Part shown: one piece after another, positions 45,487-56,654 of the stretch
Position numbering within the stretch: position 1 is the first letter of the stretch
Layout: the number at the start of each line of letters is the position of its first letter
Virus record (IMG/VR): IMGVR_UViG_3300046002_004363
Span: 35,578 to 99,577 of that record
Reading direction: 5' to 3' (one strand)
Length of the DNA: 64,000 bases
Source of the DNA: a virus
Program-made: the position numbers and the translations under genes
Notes under the pieces: generated by a model
The model's database searches: none
The model's input: the letters and a program-made list of their open reading frames with translations, nothing else
What the model was told of the DNA's origin: nothing

Positions 45487-48400
45487 TTAATTAGCTCTAT
45501 TACCATTTACCTTTAAATCTTTTCCTTCCTTATAACTTGGAAATCTTGACTTCAACTGAGTTTCTTTAACTCCTGGTATTACCCTTGATTTACGGAATTG
45601 ATTATCAGTACTATCCTTCTCTACATCCTCTTTACTTCTAAGAATATCAATCTTTGATTCTTCTATATCCTTGATTATATTCTCTCTGTACTTACCATTT
45701 GTATTTTGGTATATAACATCATTCCTCATCTTAGAATCTATCTTAGAAAAATCATTTACCCCTAAGATACCTAGTGGTGTAAATCTAACTAAGTCAGGTA
45801 TAGCATAATCAGTAGCCATATATCTATCCATCTTCGTTAATGCAGGGAATAATATATTAAACACATCTTGAGTTAACTGTTGCTTGCTTGCTTTTTCAGT
45901 TAATCCAGCCTTCACTGGTGTTTGAAATACATTATCCTTAAACGCATCATAACCTCTTTCACCTCTTCTAGCCTGAATCAACTGCTTATTAGCTAACTCA
46001 GCAGCATAATTGTAGGCTGCCTTTGTAAAGTTATTAGATCTTGATAACATCATTCCCATAAACAATTTAAGACCCTCAGTTGTAGTTATATCACCAATAG
46101 ATTTATTACTTCTGTAATCAGACAATATACTTGCTGTCTTCGTAATTATAAGTCTGTCTATCTGTTTGTTAGACTCTCTTATAGCTCTATTACTTAAGAA
46201 CTTAGTGTCAGACATATACTTCTCTAACTTTAAAGTGTAAGAATCGATTTGGTCTTGCGTAAATAACTTATAACCTTGTTGTGAATTAAGAAGTCCTAAT
46301 ACGCCTATAATCTCATCATCTGATTTACCAAATCCTTTATCCATATCAGAGAAGAATACCTCAACAAGTGATTTATCGTATTCGTATTTACCACTATTTA
46401 TTTCTCCTATTTTGTTCTTAACTTGATTGTCAAATAAATCTCTGTTAACATAACCATAAACAATGTCGTAAGCCGCAGCAAAATCTTTATTTTGCATAAG
46501 TTTATCTCTCATCTTGTTATACTTAACCAAATCCTCTCTAGTCAATTCAATTATATTACCATCAGCATCTTTTTGTATTGGGTAGTCTAATAATGAATTA
46601 TTTACCTCCTTAATGAAATCATCATCGCCTGACAACTTATCGAAAGATACTTTTAATTTCTCTTCATCATCGTCATCTCCTTTGAATAATCCCCATATAG
46701 CTCCAGTTATATAGTTGATTGCTAATGAATAAGAAGCTAATCTTATAGCTCCACCAAGAAATCTTCTTGCATTTCTACCTTCTTGATTCTCTATGTATGT
46801 ATTAACAGCTGTATTCATATCGTTTCTAGCATTCATATCGAAACTAGCAAATAAGTATGCTGCTTTATTCACAAGTGCATTAACTGCTCCAGGAACTGAG
46901 TTCTTAACTTGTTTTGATGCAATCTCCATAATACCAACCTTCTTCTCCATAGGGTTTGTACTACCATATAGATCGGCATTTTCCTGGTTAGCTTTATTAG
47001 ATGCTTTACTTATAGCGTCTTTATACTTCTTAAGGTATTCAACATCTCCTCTTGCTATCTTCTCTACATTAACATCTTCTCCTGTTTGTTTTAAGAATTC
47101 TTCGTAGAAAACACCGTTCCAAGATATTGCATAAGGCTTAACGTCTCCAAATCCTAGTAATGTATCCACAGCTCCAGATGCAGTATCTCTTATAGGGCCT
47201 GTAATATTGGTTTTAATCTTAAGACCTATATTTGATGATGGTAATCCCTTTGATAAGACCTCCTTATTAATACCTTTATTTATAAATTCAGTTCTCTCTG
47301 TATTTATCTTCTTAGATGAAATCATCTTGTTAACATCAGAAGCCTCAGCATTCTCATAGAAACTTCTTATCAACTCTGTTTCACTCTCACCGTCTTCCTT
47401 TATATTCACAAGAGCATTTGACACCTTATTACTGTATGAAATATACTTAGGATTTATAGTCATTAATTGCACCATATTCCCAGCAAAATCGACACCTCTA
47501 CTTATTATACTACCCAATGCTAACGTATAGAATGCTCTATCAGTTCCGTTTAATATCTTATCTGTAAGTGTAGGCTCTGTATGTATAGCTCCGTTTATAA
47601 GTAAGTCAAATTGAGAGTTCAAAGCTTTCTGAATACCCTTTAAATAAGGAAGTACATCGTTGTCTTTTGAATTCTCTGCAATAGCCTCATTTATAGCTTG
47701 AGTTATAGCTGCATACTCAGATCTTAATTGGTGTTGAAATAATACATTCCTAACACTTGAGAAGGCAGATGTGAAAGGGTTTAAATCAATAGGGTGTGCA
47801 GTACCAGTCTTATCTTCTAAGTTACCAGCCTTTATTGACACACTATCAATACCAAACTTGCTTTTTAGTCTAGCTAAATCATTTTCAGCTTGTTTAACCA
47901 CACTATTAAATACAGGATAGTACTCTACAATCATTGGGGCTGCATTAGAGTTTTGAAAGAAATTAGCTTCGTATGCATTGATTTGATTTTCCTCTAATAC
48001 CATTCTAATAGCATTTGCGGCATTCGCTTCCTCTGGTGTTAAATCATCTATTTGATTATTATTAGCTCTAACTTTATCAATAAATCCTTGAACAAGACCC
48101 TTCATATAGTTATCTTCACTTATCTTAGAGTTAGGGTCGCTTACAGTAGCTTCAAAGTATTCCATAGCTGATATAGAAGAAGTTGTTCCTACATTATTCT
48201 TAGCCATTGTATCAATCAAGTGATAAACAATCTTCATATAAGACTCTTGTGGATTCTTTGAGTTCTTATCTAAATCCCTCTTAGCTCTAAGTAATACTGA
48301 TTCTACCTTTTCTTCAGTCGATGCTATTCTTGACATAGCCTTACCAAATGAAGACATAAATGCGTTAAATAAAGGTGTATCTCCATATACCTTTACAGCT

Positions 48401-51400
48401 GCATCTATAGCTGATAAATTAAAGAGCTTAATTCTTCTGTCAATTATTTTTTGAGTTATATTCTTCTTCCTGATATCGTTCCATAAAGCTACAGGATTAA
48501 GAGGCAACCCAATAATCTCTCTTATTTTAAGTGGTATTTTAGCCGCTTTAATTTTATATACCCCAAACTTACCTGCCTTTCTTAACGTATCTACTAATGC
48601 ATTTTTATAATTTGTCTTTAGTTTATATATATATAATTCCTCTGCGTAGTCATTTACAATGTCATCATAAACCATAGAGTTTAATGAGTTCAATACATTT
48701 GTAAGCATATTATCAGGCATAGAATCCACATCTGACTCACTAAGACCAATCAATGCGTCTAATATTCTCCACTCCAAACTACCTTTAGTAGCATTTGATG
48801 ATTCAAATACACTCTTAATTGACGGTAACAATTCTTTTATAGAGGCTTTCTTCTTAGCTATCTCTTCTTCTTTCTTAGCATCCCTTTCTAATTTCTTAGC
48901 TTCCTTATCAGCTAATGTTTCAGGAGTCTCTCTTTCTCTAAATTCAGATTTATTATTCTCTATGAAATCAGATTCACCTTTAGTTAAAGTACCACCAGCA
49001 TCTATAATTTGTTGTATTCTATTTACTTCAGCCACATAATCACTATATGGTTTTACAATTTTATCAAATATTTTCTCAATAGTAGGTAAATCTGTCTCCT
49101 CTAAAGTCAATCCTCTACCAGACAATCTACTAATATAGTCTTTGTATTGTTCGAAGTCAGCATCATCTAAAACCTTCTTAAGTCTCTTAGGCTCTAATTT
49201 AGTAAAGTTTACAATCTTAGATGACATAACTTTATCTCTGTCACCTCTTTTATCCAACTTACCAACCTTTCCAGACATTACATTATCAAATGCATTTTTA
49301 CTATCATCCTTAGCTGTATTTACATCTCTATTTGTGTATAGATTATCTAATACAGTATTTATGTCTAATAGTTTTTCCTCAAAGTTTTGGTCTGTAATAC
49401 TTTGTATTTTAGAAGCAATAGATGTAATAGCTCTGTTTCCTATGTCTCCAGCCTTTAAATCTGTAATAGAAGCTTTTATAAATGCATTTGCTTCTGCTTT
49501 CAAGCTTTTTATTAAGGCAGCCTTATCTTTTTCAGCTACTGTCTTAAGTTTTTGAAAAGCCACACCTATATCATAAGCTTTATTTATTCTTTTTTGCTCG
49601 GTAGCTTCAGGTTTAATACCAACTACTTTATTTATTTGGTCAGATAGTTTTTTAGGCTTCTGCATTCTAACTGAAGGTTTGTCAATTTTAATGATGCTTC
49701 TTCTGTTTCTCTCATTGTTTACAGTTGTTCCTTTAGCTATACCATCTAAACTTTCATATCTAAGTTTATCTCCATCTACATTTGTAATTAAAGACTCTCT
49801 TCCGTCAATAATAGCGTAATCACCATCTTTAAATGTATCTAGTGGTCTCTCTTTAAAATCAATAGCCTTATCAGAAGGAGTAAGCTCCTTAGTTGTTTGC
49901 GCTCTAAGTTCAGAACCTCTCCATTGAGTTACAGCTATATCAAAACCATTCTCATTAGCTATCTGAGTTATAAAAGCACCTCTATGATTGTTGGTAAATG
50001 CTTGACCAGGTCTAACTTCATTGAATCTTTTCTTAGCTTCTTTCTCAAAACCAAGTGGATCAGAATCTATGTCGTATACCTTATCTTTAGAGATTAAAAT
50101 ATTATGCTCTACATTTCCAACTCCAGTCTCTTTTTGACCTTCCATTGTATAGAACATAGCTAAACCTCCAACAGCACTCAAGGCAGAAGCCTCTTCTCTT
50201 GAAGTGATAGCATTATTTCCTTGACCTGTCTTGATTACATCTCTCTTTTGGTCTGAGTAATGCTTGAATACAAAGTTGCCATCTCCATCTTCAGTTAGCT
50301 TTTCAGTTACTTTTACAGGTAATTCTTTTTGTTGTCTTTTTGAAGGAATAGTAGATATTTCTTTTACACCAGATCCATATGGAGCTATAGCTTGTGATGC
50401 TTGACTATTTTTTCCTAAGTATTTTTTAGCCATTTCTTTAGGCATAACCTCAAGTGCGTTTATTTTTGAGTCTGGAACACCTATAACTTCTCCTTCAATT
50501 GTATTTTCATATGTAGAATGATTCGAACCAGCTCTAACACCAGTAGGTTTCAATACTAACATTATATCATTCTGTTCAAAACCATTATCCTTATAAAATC
50601 CATCTCTAAAATCATCTAAATTGAAATATCCATCTAATGATTTTATGTATTTGTGAAATTCAGTATTAGGTTTTTTACCACTTTCATTTATAGCAATCAA
50701 GAATGGTTTCCTACTTGTAGAATTTCTTAAATCATCCCAATTTTCAATATTGTTTAATATATCTGTTATATCCTTAGTCGGTTTTGTTTTTAAGACTTTA
50801 TTTTTAAAGTTATCAAAATCACCAAAATTAGATATCATTTTATCAAATACTTTTTTATTAAATAACTTACTCACAGTAGGAGAACCGCTAATGATAAATA
50901 TGTAATCTGATTTATTAATATTGTTATTGATAGAGTTAATATTCATACTACTAGCCCAGATATCTCCTTCTTTTTGGTGTGCAAAACTAGGTCCTCCATC
51001 AAAATCTTTATTTATTCCTAATTGGTCGGCAACCCAAAACCAAACTTTTTGTTTTTTAGCAACGATATCTTCCAATAAGGAATAGATGTCAACTTTTTTA
51101 TCTGGAGTAACTAATGAATTATCATAAGAATCCTTAAAGTCGATTTTAGATTCACGCTTTTTAGGTATTCTAATTTCAGTTGGATTTCCAATAGGATTAG
51201 TTCCATTATCCAATGTAGACACATCTTCTACTCTTATTTCTTTACCAGTAGCAACCCTTTTAGCAATGGTATTCAACACATCAAAAACCTCGTTAGTTTC
51301 GAATAACTCGACACCAAAAGATTTAGCTATATTGTTTAACCAGTTCTTTATAATTTCCTTTACTCTTGTAGAGAATGATTCATAATTTTCAGCCAACATA

Positions 51401-54400
51401 CCTACCAATTCAGCCAACTTCTCTTCGTCTTGTATATTCTCATCGTACATTGATGCGAAGTCCTCTAATTTAGCCTTTAAAGTAGGATTACCTTCTATCT
51501 TAGAAGTAATAACCTCAATCATTTTCTTTGTTACAACCTGAGCGTTAGCGTCTGTCTTAACCTTATCAAGTAGTATTGCGTGGAATATCTCGTGGGCTAC
51601 AGTTCTTTTGTTTGCTTTAGGCAGGTTTATATGTATCTCTCCATTAATGTAAAGACCAGAAGATTCTTGGTTCTTTGACTCGCCACTAACACTTCTAAAT
51701 GAAGTATCTGTATCGTGAATTATTACCTTTACATTAGGTAGTATTTTTGATATTGCCTTAACACCATTTAAAACAGCTTTTGCTATCTTCTTATCAGCTA
51801 TATTGGCTACCTGTTTTTTAGCTTGATTTATATCTTTAGCTACTTCGATTCCCTTTGACTTTGGTTTTAATCTTTGTTGTATCTCTTTAAATTCGGCTGG
51901 AGTTAGTTTTTTAGGGTTCATACCGTCAGAGCCAGTCTTAACATTCTCAAATGTATCTAAATCAAATAAAGACTCTTGACCCAACTCTTTTCCTATGGCA
52001 ATAGCCTCTTCTCTAACAGAAGGGTCTGCAACTATATTTATATCTATAGATGCCTGATTAGAATTAGGGAATTTATAGATACCAACCTTTACATTGTCAG
52101 CGCCTACCGATTCTGCATTCTCATCTACAAACGACTGAATAGCTTCTGGTGTTAATTCAGACGCATTCATATTCTTTGAAGCCAAAGGAATAACTAATCC
52201 TCCGTCTTCATATTTAGATCCGTCAAGATTCATTGTAGCCCCATCTTCAGATTCAATAGGTAGGGCTTTAACTCTATCCACCTCAATTGAAGTGTATGGA
52301 TCAGATATTTTTGTATTTACTTTTTCTTCACCTTGTTTGGTAACGACTTCTTGTTTGGTGTCTCCTTGCTCCATTTCTTGCAATCCCATTTCGGATTGTC
52401 CTGGCTGTAGCACGCCTTCATTTGTGATTTGCTCTTGAACGGCATCTTCTTGTGTTTTAATGTTATCTAATAATGGTTTAATTTGCGCATCATACTTGGC
52501 ATAAATTTCTTTAGCCTTTGCGTTATCTGATTCAGACACCTTTTTAGCGTCTACTTTCCCATCTGTAATGAAGTTCTCAGGGGTTTCTACATTCTCTGTT
52601 AGTTCATTAAGTTCTTGAACTCTAAGTTTATCTACTTCTTCTTGCAGCCCGACATTGCTTTTTTGCTGTGCTGCGCTAACGGTTTGTTCTTTGGTTGCGG
52701 CTGTAGGCTTTTCTTCACTGGCGATTTGCCCATCAGTTTGCTTTGTTTTTGCATCTTCTTGTATTTTTTGGTTATATAATTCTTTTGCTTTGTTGTTAAT
52801 TACTTCTGCATTAGGCTCTTGTATCTTATCTTTTTCAATGCCTTTGTCTACTTGCTCTTGTATTATAGCTTCTGCCGCTTCTACTTTAAGTTTAGTTTGC
52901 TCTTCTTCAGGAAGTATATCAAACGATGATTTTCTCCCAGAAACAATGTCCTCCCTAAGAGATTCATTCTTAATAAATTCGTCTTTCAATCCAGATAATA
53001 ATACAGCTTTTTGGTCTTTACTTATAGTTTTATCTTCATTTATTTGATTTGCTTTGTTTCTTAAATCAGAGCTTGCAATTTCAATGTCTATAACTTTATC
53101 TATAAGTTTGTCATCTAACTTGGCTGTATTTTGAATAATTTTAGTTAAACCATCTTCATTAGCCTTTACTATTTTATCTATTTTACTCTTAGCCTCTAAT
53201 TTTACAACTTCACTTGCTTCTTTATTATTTAATATTTTAGATAATTCCTCTATCTCTTTATTGTTTTTATCTAAGTTATATGTATAATCTTTTGGAGAAA
53301 ATGCATTTGCTACTTTAGCTATTGCTGTTGGAAATAAATTCAAACCAATAACCATAACGCCTGTATCCTTTACTAGTGACTTTACTTCTTGTTTAGCATT
53401 TTTAAATACATCCTTAGACTCTAAATCTAAAACAACAATATCAGTTATTTTTTGAGCGCCATAGGTTGTTAATTCTTCTTTTAATTCTCCAGTATAGTTT
53501 TTAACAAATTCTTTACCAGCATTAAATGTTTTTGTAGAAAGTGATTCTTTAAATAATTTTCTTGAAGGTTCATTTTTTAATGCTTTGGTTATAATGTTTT
53601 TACCTCCTCCAATCATTTTAAGGGTATTTGATTCAAGCATTTCTGAAGCACCATATAAGCCAGAAGCTAATACCATTTGCAACTTTGAATAATCAGTACT
53701 CCCTTCTGCGTTTGACGTAACCAATTCTGAGTATTTATTACCAGCAGAAGAAGCTCCAATACCATACATCATCGATGTTCCTCCAGTAAGATACCCTAGC
53801 GCTATATTAGGCGTTTGTGATATTAATACATCAGATCCATAATCAAGTATATCGTTTAGGTTTTTCGAATCTTTTACTTGTTTTTGTAGTTTTTCAGCAA
53901 CAAATCTATCCTTGTCATTTTTTAATTCAGCTATCTGCATAGCTGTTATATCTTGCATAGGACCTCCTTTTGCTACATTAGCTAATTGAAGTACTCCTAA
54001 TCCAAAATCAGATACAGCATTTAATAGTTTTCCTGCCTTATCTTCAAAACCATAAGACCTTTTAAATAAATCATATTCCTCCTCAGCAGTAGTTAATTCA
54101 CTAAGGTTTTTTTCGTAATTTTTGTATAGCTTAGTTCTTGTATTTATTTTTAAAGGAAGTTCTGCACTCAATTTATTATATCTATCTAAATCATTTGGAG
54201 ATAAACCATCGTTGTTTTTTGCTAATTTCTCTAATTCAACCAGCTCGCTATTATCTTCCTTTATATCTAAATCTAACGCCTTAAGTATATCAAATTGTTT
54301 ATTAACTTCAGGTGCTTTTATTCCTATTTGGTTAGACGAATTAATTTTCATTCTATCCTTAGTATCATTATCTAGATTATCTAAATAATCATTAGCTAAA

Positions 54401-55269
54401 GAAAGTTTTTTATCTTCTACTCTTTTCTTAACCTCTAAATTGATAGCTCCTTCGGTTAATATATCGTCAGTTATTTCATCTTCTTTTGCGCCTTGTTTTA
54501 AAAGTATTTTCTTATACTCCTCTTTTGCTTTAGGTAAAAATGTTACATCTGATTTTAATTGCTCAACTTCTTCTTTACTTGATGGCGCTCCTGGAATATA
54601 TGGCAGTATCTTATTCCATACATTTGAAGCTCCTTGAGTTATTGTATTCCAAACTCCTTTTCCTTGAACTTCATTATTTACTTCTTCAATTACTTGTTGT
54701 TCGTAGTTTTCTGGAAGAGCAGTTGCGTTTCTAAAGTCATTAACAAACACCTTCTCTTCTTCTCTTTTAACTTCTTGTTTAAATAGAGACGCTTCTTTTT
54801 TAGCTTCCTTAATTTCAGGTTTATCAAATTGTTCTTTTTTTACTGAAACAGATTTAATAGCAGAAGGAGTCTTAACATCAACTTTTGTTTTTGATGCCTG
54901 AACTCCTGCTTTCTTTTGCTCTTCTTTATCTTTAAAACCAAACTTATTAATTAAATCTTCACTTTTCCCAGCAGAAGATGCCGAAGCCCCAGTTTGAATA
55001 GGTTTTCCTCCAACCGATGTAGGTTTTCTTTCTCGTTGTTGTGTAGGAGAAACCGAAGGAGTTTTTGTTGAAGTGGTAGTCGAGTTTTGATTTTTTTTTT
55101 CAGGGTCTGTTTTTGGTTCTTGAGGTTCAGCATACTTCATATTAAAAGAAGACTCTAATTCTTCATTTGAAGCATAGTTCTCAGAAATGTACTGTAACTT
55201 CTCAGGAGTTAATTCAACACCTTTGCTAGAATATAATTGTTTTACAAAATTTGTATCAAGCTTTGACAT
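45487..55269 (-). CDS. Giant multidomain virion (ejection/polyvalent) protein
   Basis: A 3260-residue protein, by far the longest here. Visible parts: a low-complexity Q/T/K-rich N-terminal 150 residues; helical bundles with a hydrophobic, Gly-rich patch near 480-520 (NIALGYLTGGTSMMYGIGAS); charged coiled coils to about 1050; a zincin with HEIFHAILLDK (His1226-Glu-x-x-His1230) and a Glu-rich follow-up; an unassigned alpha/beta region near 1400-1600 (DFDGGPSFAHQKEGDIW near 1427); a region near 1680-1800 (EASALSAVGGLAMFYT); more coiled coils; and a hydrophobic stretch near 2875-2900 (IRLASYSLAINYITGAIWGL). This matches the polyvalent-protein or internal-virion type injected with DNA. It lies in the minus-strand tail/ejection block. 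Confidence 0.7.
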   Translation of the reverse strand: MSKLDTNFVKQLYSSKGVELTPEKLQYISENYASNEELESSFNMKYAEPQEPKTDPEKKNQNSTTTSTKTPSVSPTQQRERKPTSVGGKPIQTGASASSAGKSEDLINKFGFKDKEEQKKAGVQASKTKVDVKTPSAIKSVSVKKEQFDKPEIKEAKKEASLFKQEVKREEEKVFVNDFRNATALPENYEQQVIEEVNNEVQGKGVWNTITQGASNVWNKILPYIPGAPSSKEEVEQLKSDVTFLPKAKEEYKKILLKQGAKEDEITDDILTEGAINLEVKKRVEDKKLSLANDYLDNLDNDTKDRMKINSSNQIGIKAPEVNKQFDILKALDLDIKEDNSELVELEKLAKNNDGLSPNDLDRYNKLSAELPLKINTRTKLYKNYEKNLSELTTAEEEYDLFKRSYGFEDKAGKLLNAVSDFGLGVLQLANVAKGGPMQDITAMQIAELKNDKDRFVAEKLQKQVKDSKNLNDILDYGSDVLISQTPNIALGYLTGGTSMMYGIGASSAGNKYSELVTSNAEGSTDYSKLQMVLASGLYGASEMLESNTLKMIGGGKNIITKALKNEPSRKLFKESLSTKTFNAGKEFVKNYTGELKEELTTYGAQKITDIVVLDLESKDVFKNAKQEVKSLVKDTGVMVIGLNLFPTAIAKVANAFSPKDYTYNLDKNNKEIEELSKILNNKEASEVVKLEAKSKIDKIVKANEDGLTKIIQNTAKLDDKLIDKVIDIEIASSDLRNKANQINEDKTISKDQKAVLLSGLKDEFIKNESLREDIVSGRKSSFDILPEEEQTKLKVEAAEAIIQEQVDKGIEKDKIQEPNAEVINNKAKELYNQKIQEDAKTKQTDGQIASEEKPTAATKEQTVSAAQQKSNVGLQEEVDKLRVQELNELTENVETPENFITDGKVDAKKVSESDNAKAKEIYAKYDAQIKPLLDNIKTQEDAVQEQITNEGVLQPGQSEMGLQEMEQGDTKQEVVTKQGEEKVNTKISDPYTSIEVDRVKALPIESEDGATMNLDGSKYEDGGLVIPLASKNMNASELTPEAIQSFVDENAESVGADNVKVGIYKFPNSNQASIDINIVADPSVREEAIAIGKELGQESLFDLDTFENVKTGSDGMNPKKLTPAEFKEIQQRLKPKSKGIEVAKDINQAKKQVANIADKKIAKAVLNGVKAISKILPNVKVIIHDTDTSFRSVSGESKNQESSGLYINGEIHINLPKANKRTVAHEIFHAILLDKVKTDANAQVVTKKMIEVITSKIEGNPTLKAKLEDFASMYDENIQDEEKLAELVGMLAENYESFSTRVKEIIKNWLNNIAKSFGVELFETNEVFDVLNTIAKRVATGKEIRVEDVSTLDNGTNPIGNPTEIRIPKKRESKIDFKDSYDNSLVTPDKKVDIYSLLEDIVAKKQKVWFWVADQLGINKDFDGGPSFAHQKEGDIWASSMNINSINNNINKSDYIFIISGSPTVSKLFNKKVFDKMISNFGDFDNFKNKVLKTKPTKDITDILNNIENWDDLRNSTSRKPFLIAINESGKKPNTEFHKYIKSLDGYFNLDDFRDGFYKDNGFEQNDIMLVLKPTGVRAGSNHSTYENTIEGEVIGVPDSKINALEVMPKEMAKKYLGKNSQASQAIAPYGSGVKEISTIPSKRQQKELPVKVTEKLTEDGDGNFVFKHYSDQKRDVIKTGQGNNAITSREEASALSAVGGLAMFYTMEGQKETGVGNVEHNILISKDKVYDIDSDPLGFEKEAKKRFNEVRPGQAFTNNHRGAFITQIANENGFDIAVTQWRGSELRAQTTKELTPSDKAIDFKERPLDTFKDGDYAIIDGRESLITNVDGDKLRYESLDGIAKGTTVNNERNRRSIIKIDKPSVRMQKPKKLSDQINKVVGIKPEATEQKRINKAYDIGVAFQKLKTVAEKDKAALIKSLKAEANAFIKASITDLKAGDIGNRAITSIASKIQSITDQNFEEKLLDINTVLDNLYTNRDVNTAKDDSKNAFDNVMSGKVGKLDKRGDRDKVMSSKIVNFTKLEPKRLKKVLDDADFEQYKDYISRLSGRGLTLEETDLPTIEKIFDKIVKPYSDYVAEVNRIQQIIDAGGTLTKGESDFIENNKSEFRERETPETLADKEAKKLERDAKKEEEIAKKKASIKELLPSIKSVFESSNATKGSLEWRILDALIGLSESDVDSMPDNMLTNVLNSLNSMVYDDIVNDYAEELYIYKLKTNYKNALVDTLRKAGKFGVYKIKAAKIPLKIREIIGLPLNPVALWNDIRKKNITQKIIDRRIKLFNLSAIDAAVKVYGDTPLFNAFMSSFGKAMSRIASTEEKVESVLLRAKRDLDKNSKNPQESYMKIVYHLIDTMAKNNVGTTSSISAMEYFEATVSDPNSKISEDNYMKGLVQGFIDKVRANNNQIDDLTPEEANAANAIRMVLEENQINAYEANFFQNSNAAPMIVEYYPVFNSVVKQAENDLARLKSKFGIDSVSIKAGNLEDKTGTAHPIDLNPFTSAFSSVRNVLFQHQLRSEYAAITQAINEAIAENSKDNDVLPYLKGIQKALNSQFDLLINGAIHTEPTLTDKILNGTDRAFYTLALGSIISRGVDFAGNMVQLMTINPKYISYSNKVSNALVNIKEDGESETELIRSFYENAEASDVNKMISSKKINTERTEFINKGINKEVLSKGLPSSNIGLKIKTNITGPIRDTASGAVDTLLGFGDVKPYAISWNGVFYEEFLKQTGEDVNVEKIARGDVEYLKKYKDAISKASNKANQENADLYGSTNPMEKKVGIMEIASKQVKNSVPGAVNALVNKAAYLFASFDMNARNDMNTAVNTYIENQEGRNARRFLGGAIRLASYSLAINYITGAIWGLFKGDDDDEEKLKVSFDKLSGDDDFIKEVNNSLLDYPIQKDADGNIIELTREDLVKYNKMRDKLMQNKDFAAAYDIVYGYVNRDLFDNQVKNKIGEINSGKYEYDKSLVEVFFSDMDKGFGKSDDEIIGVLGLLNSQQGYKLFTQDQIDSYTLKLEKYMSDTKFLSNRAIRESNKQIDRLIITKTASILSDYRSNKSIGDITTTEGLKLFMGMMLSRSNNFTKAAYNYAAELANKQLIQARRGERGYDAFKDNVFQTPVKAGLTEKASKQQLTQDVFNILFPALTKMDRYMATDYAIPDLVRFTPLGILGVNDFSKIDSKMRNDVIYQNTNGKYRENIIKDIEESKIDILRSKEDVEKDSTDNQFRKSRVIPGVKETQLKSRFPSYKEGKDLKVNGNRAN

Positions 55270-55296
55270 ATATTTAATTTTATCTTTTTTATTATT

Positions 55297-56652
55297 TTAT
55301 AAACCTCTATCTACGAATAGCGCTTTCTTGAAGTCCTCTATTGTCTGTAATTTAGTTCCAAACGCAGAGTTGTATACCGTTTTAAACGCATTAAATTCAG
55401 TACTGTCTTGAGGATACCATTTTGTGGTTTTATTAGAAACTCCTTCACCAGCACTACTTCCTTCATTACCAACTCCTTGACGAGAAGACTCGTTAAATGC
55501 AATTCCTATATACATTTTATTTGTAGCAGAGTCATATAAAACCCTATCAAGAGGCATACTATTTACCAATAGTGTTTTACCTGTTGGACTGCTTATAGTT
55601 AAAGACTTGGCTTTGCCAGGAGTTATAGAAACTGTACTAACACTTGTTCTTCCTGGAGTACTTCCTGGCTTCTCAGTAGTAATACTACTACTTTCCCACA
55701 ATGTAGGTGTTCCTACCGTAAGACCATCTTTACCTCCTCCACCTCCGCCACTTCTTTTTTGAGAGACAGACAAATCAATTTTTCTCTTATATGCATCTTT
55801 TAATAACGTAGAGAAGTATTCTTTCGCTTGTTTTTTTTCGTCTTCATCAAAGGCATTAGCTCTTGTTTCAAACTTGTCTATTGTTTTACCAAAGTGAGCC
55901 ATAGCCCTATCGTCACTAATAAATTCATTAGCCTTAGCGTCTATTCTATTTAGAACTCTTTCGTTATTCAATAGGTCTTCTGTTTTTACAGTTCCTAATT
56001 TACTCTTTGTGTCAATTTCTTTTTCAATTTCATCAAGTCTAAATGTATCTGCAAAACTATCAGCTTCTTTATTTGAATCAAATTTTAATGGAACTTCTAG
56101 CTTTGTTACATACTCGTATGGAGTTATGGCTTCATACATTAATTCTGTTTTAGCTGCATCTTTATATATATTATATCTAAGCTCTCCATCTCCTTTGTCA
56201 ACTACATTCACGTTAGCCTTATCTATGTTATCAACTAAGTCTTCTGCTCTCTTTAAATAGGTTTCATCATAAATACCCCTATTTGCAAATATTTTATTTA
56301 ATTTAGCATTTGTTTGTTTAACAGCGTTAGCTTCACTTTCTAATGAGGTTATCAATCTTTGCATACCATTATAATCACCAGCCGCTTTTAATGCTGTAAA
56401 TTCAGGAACTTTTGATTTATACCAATTATACCTTTGGTCTTGAAGACCATTAATGTTAAGCATTTCCATTTCTGGAAGAGATAACTTATTCAAGGCATCT
56501 TCCTTATCCTTATCAGCCTTAGCTTTAGCTGCAGCCTTAGCTTTTCTTTCCGCATCAAGTTTATCAAATTCAACCTTAACCATTCCTCCGAAGTCAGGAC
56601 CTTGAATTGGTTGTACTTGAGCGTATGTTCCTACATTACCTACTACTGCCAT
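55297..56652 (-). CDS. Probable internal virion (ejection) protein
   Basis: A 451-residue, helical, Lys/Glu/Asp-rich protein. AERKAKAAAKAKADKDKEDA (about 34-53) is a charged helix and residues up to about 300 are coiled coils; a Gly6 linker (about 305) then leads to a 140-residue beta-type C-terminal domain. No membrane segment. It is located between the giant protein and the Gln-rich protein, where podoviruses keep ejection proteins. Confidence 0.55.
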   Translation of the reverse strand: MAVVGNVGTYAQVQPIQGPDFGGMVKVEFDKLDAERKAKAAAKAKADKDKEDALNKLSLPEMEMLNINGLQDQRYNWYKSKVPEFTALKAAGDYNGMQRLITSLESEANAVKQTNAKLNKIFANRGIYDETYLKRAEDLVDNIDKANVNVVDKGDGELRYNIYKDAAKTELMYEAITPYEYVTKLEVPLKFDSNKEADSFADTFRLDEIEKEIDTKSKLGTVKTEDLLNNERVLNRIDAKANEFISDDRAMAHFGKTIDKFETRANAFDEDEKKQAKEYFSTLLKDAYKRKIDLSVSQKRSGGGGGGKDGLTVGTPTLWESSSITTEKPGSTPGRTSVSTVSITPGKAKSLTISSPTGKTLLVNSMPLDRVLYDSATNKMYIGIAFNESSRQGVGNEGSSAGEGVSNKTTKWYPQDSTEFNAFKTVYNSAFGTKLQTIEDFKKALFVDRGL

Positions 56653-56654
56653 AA

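Noticed and set aside
50930-51010. DFDGG in the giant protein as an RNA polymerase DxDxD motif
   Set aside because: The phage polymerase motif has DFDGD followed by other conserved elements; here the last acidic residue is missing and no partner motif is seen.
46793-54734. Plus-strand open frames within the 3260-residue gene
   Set aside because: They are antisense shadows of a long continuous minus-strand gene with no promoter or family similarity.
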